Source of the DNA: Bombella pollinis
GTDB lineage: Bacteria > Pseudomonadota > Alphaproteobacteria > Acetobacterales > Acetobacteraceae
Assembly (NCBI RefSeq): GCF_026385485.1
Contig: NZ_JANIDX010000005.1
Location: 62,001-126,000 of the forward strand
Length of the DNA: 64,000 nucleotides
Direction: 5' to 3'
The translations under genes were made by a program, and so were the position numbers. Below the pieces are notes generated by a model. That model saw nothing but the letters and a program-made list of their open reading frames with translations. It did not search any database and had not been told where the DNA came from. The first letter of the stretch is position 1. Every line of letters starts with the position of its first letter. Shown here in pieces: positions 62,639 to 64,000 of the stretch.

Positions 62639-62781
62639 CAGCAAAACCACCCTCTACCGCTCTTTATGCCCTATTCTTTAACTTTATGGGCTTATAACAT
62701 AGCACAATAATACCCTGTAAATGACGCGCAAAAGGCATCACCCCCTACTCCCCGCGGCAAAAAATGCTTATGGAGACGATT

Positions 62782-63810
62782 ATGACACATTCATCTGCCA
62801 CCCACACAACCGACATCGCCATTATTGGCGCAGGCCCCGCAGCTCTTTTTGCCGCTTTTGAATGCCGCATGTTGCGCCTCGACTGCATCTTAACTGATGT
62901 TCTTGATTGTGTAGGGGGGCAATGCGCGGCCCTGTACCCTGAAAAGCCGATTTACGACATCCCCGCTCATCCTTCCATCACGGGGGGGGATTTAATCGCT
63001 GCGTTGGAGGAGCAAATCGCCCCCTTTAACGTCCCGCGCCTCCTTGGCAGCCGCATCAGCCAGCTAGAGGGGGAGGCTGGGGCCTTTACCCTGCGTAATG
63101 AGCGCGGCGATGTCATCCACGCGAAAGCCATCATCATCGCCGCTGGGGCTGGGGCCTTCGGCCCGAACCGCCCTCCCCTAGAGGGGCTAGATGTTTATGA
63201 ACGCAGCGGTAGCGTGCAATATTATGTAAAAAAACGTGCCGCTTTTGAGGGTAAACGCATTGTCGTAGCAGGTGGTGGTGATTCCGCCTTGGATTGGGCA
63301 TTATCCCTCTCCGACATTGCCGAGACGCTCTATCTCGTCCACCGGCGGGACCGCTTCCGTGGGGCCCCGGAGACACTGGCCCAAATCGAAGCCAAAATTG
63401 AAGCTGGTGCGATTGAGAAAATCGTCCCCTATCAACTTCATGGCCTACGCGGGACTGATGGGCAGCTCAGCCATGTTGAGGTCATTGCACTAGATGAGAC
63501 CGTCCGCGCCTTAGAAGCTGATGTGCTACTGCCTTTTTATGGTCTTTCAACCGACCTTGGCCCTGTGGCCTCATGGGGGTTGGAGACGCAGCGCAGCACG
63601 ATTGCAGTAGAGCCTGCCACCATGCAAACCAACTTAGAGGGCATCTTCGCCATTGGTGATGTGGCGCATTATCCCGGCAAAATGAAGCTCATTCTCCAAG
63701 GCTTTTCCGAAGGGGCCGTAGCAGCCCATGCCGCACACCATGTCGCTCGGCCCGATAAAGCCTTGCGTTTTGAACATTCCACTAGCCGGGGCCAGCCGGG
63801 TAAGGTCTGA
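62782..63810 (+). CDS. TrxR-like ferredoxin/flavodoxin-NADP reductase
   Basis: The product is a 342-aa FAD/NADPH oxidoreductase started at the ATG at 62782, 6 nt after GGAG. FAD site: DIAIIGAGPAALFAAFECRM. NADP site: RIVVAGGGDSALDWALSLSD. The CxxC redox pair of thioredoxin reductase is absent; the equivalent region reads QYYVKKRAAFEG. C-terminal motifs are IFAIGDVAHYPGKMKLILQG. This is the pattern of type 2 ferredoxin-NADP reductases (YumC-like). It is divergent from tsaE. Confidence 0.9.
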   Translation: MTHSSATHTTDIAIIGAGPAALFAAFECRMLRLDCILTDVLDCVGGQCAALYPEKPIYDIPAHPSITGGDLIAALEEQIAPFNVPRLLGSRISQLEGEAGAFTLRNERGDVIHAKAIIIAAGAGAFGPNRPPLEGLDVYERSGSVQYYVKKRAAFEGKRIVVAGGGDSALDWALSLSDIAETLYLVHRRDRFRGAPETLAQIEAKIEAGAIEKIVPYQLHGLRGTDGQLSHVEVIALDETVRALEADVLLPFYGLSTDLGPVASWGLETQRSTIAVEPATMQTNLEGIFAIGDVAHYPGKMKLILQGFSEGAVAAHAAHHVARPDKALRFEHSTSRGQPGKV

Positions 63811-63826
63811 CCCCTCCCCGCTGCCC

Positions 63827-64000
63827 TCAGGCAATCTCTTTTAGAAAAACAACCTTAGAGGCCCCACCTTCCACGAGGGTCTCGATAGCCTTGTTGAACA
63901 CACGGCCATGCTCGGTCCCCATATGGGCCTTAAAGGCGGCCTCATCGCGGTAGCTTTCCTCAACATGAAAGAGGTCCGGCTCAGCCTCTAACGTATAGAC
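63827..64000 (-). CDS. ABM-domain (antibiotic biosynthesis monooxygenase) protein, 3' part
   Basis: Only the last 57 codons are in the window, so the gene runs off the right edge. The frame reads VYTLEAEPDLFHVEESYRDE then AAFKAHMGTEHGRVFNKAIE and ends GGASKVVFLKEIA, which fits the YgiN-like quinol monooxygenase/ABM fold. Such small dimeric proteins act on quinols or aromatic compounds without cofactor. It is convergent with the reductase gene. Confidence 0.8.
   Translation of the reverse strand, partial: VYTLEAEPDLFHVEESYRDEAAFKAHMGTEHGRVFNKAIETLVEGGASKVVFLKEIA

Overview
The window looks like chromosomal DNA of an alphaproteobacterium, most likely a motile acetic acid bacterium (Acetobacteraceae). 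The evidence is combined: a GcrA cell-cycle regulator, a CtrA-like winged-helix regulator, AddAB recombination nucleases, alphaproteobacterial-type DksA and RpoH, and hopanoid side-chain genes (hpnH, hpnM, hpnI, hpnJ, hpnK), in a mid-GC, gene-dense sequence. No species call is made.

Bases 1-24152 hold a large flagellar cluster. It contains the end of flhA and an flhF-like gene (+); fliF-G-H-N-O-P (-); a bactofilin-like gene, a motE-like gene and a small lipoprotein gene in a coupled operon (-); flgG-A-H (-); flgF, flgK and flgL (+); two tandem flagellins (-); and an operon led by a CtrA/FtcR-like regulator followed by fliL, fliM and a membrane coiled-coil gene (-). These encode the export gate, C-ring, MS-ring, rod, L-ring, hook-junction proteins and filament. 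FlhB, FliQ, FliR, FlgI and the stator are not in the window. Wedged between flgL and the flagellins are a GlcG/HbpS-like gene and a clearly decayed acetoin-dehydrogenase E1 pair (acoA/acoB), with one nonsense codon, at least three frameshifts and an internal deletion.

Bases 24300-29700 hold redox genes: an MdaB-like quinone reductase, an AraC regulator with an apparent 1-base lesion near its start, a zinc alcohol dehydrogenase, and a UvrA2-type ABC ATPase. Bases 29831-31660 are an AT-rich, foreign-looking single gene for a KAP-type P-loop NTPase, set against the 3' end of a tRNA-Tyr. It is the best candidate for an undescribed (possibly anti-phage) function.

Bases 31866-44981 are mostly housekeeping: rlmB, an Old Yellow Enzyme with a divergent ArsR regulator, rluD-rpoH, pgk and gap, a lipoprotein and a glycosyltransferase, a membrane-anchored XseA-like protein of unknown role, an ArsC/Spx-family protein, tRNA-Thr, dksA, and a CNNM/CorC-type membrane protein.

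Bases 45020-50897 are the hopanoid tailoring locus. hpnH is divergent from hpnM-hpnI-hpnJ-hpnK, which would build and modify bacteriohopanepolyols. The remainder is a PfkB kinase, a second bactofilin, gcrA, RNase D, thioredoxin, addA-addB-tsaE, a TrxR-like ferredoxin-NADP reductase, and the 3' part of an ABM-domain monooxygenase running off the right edge.
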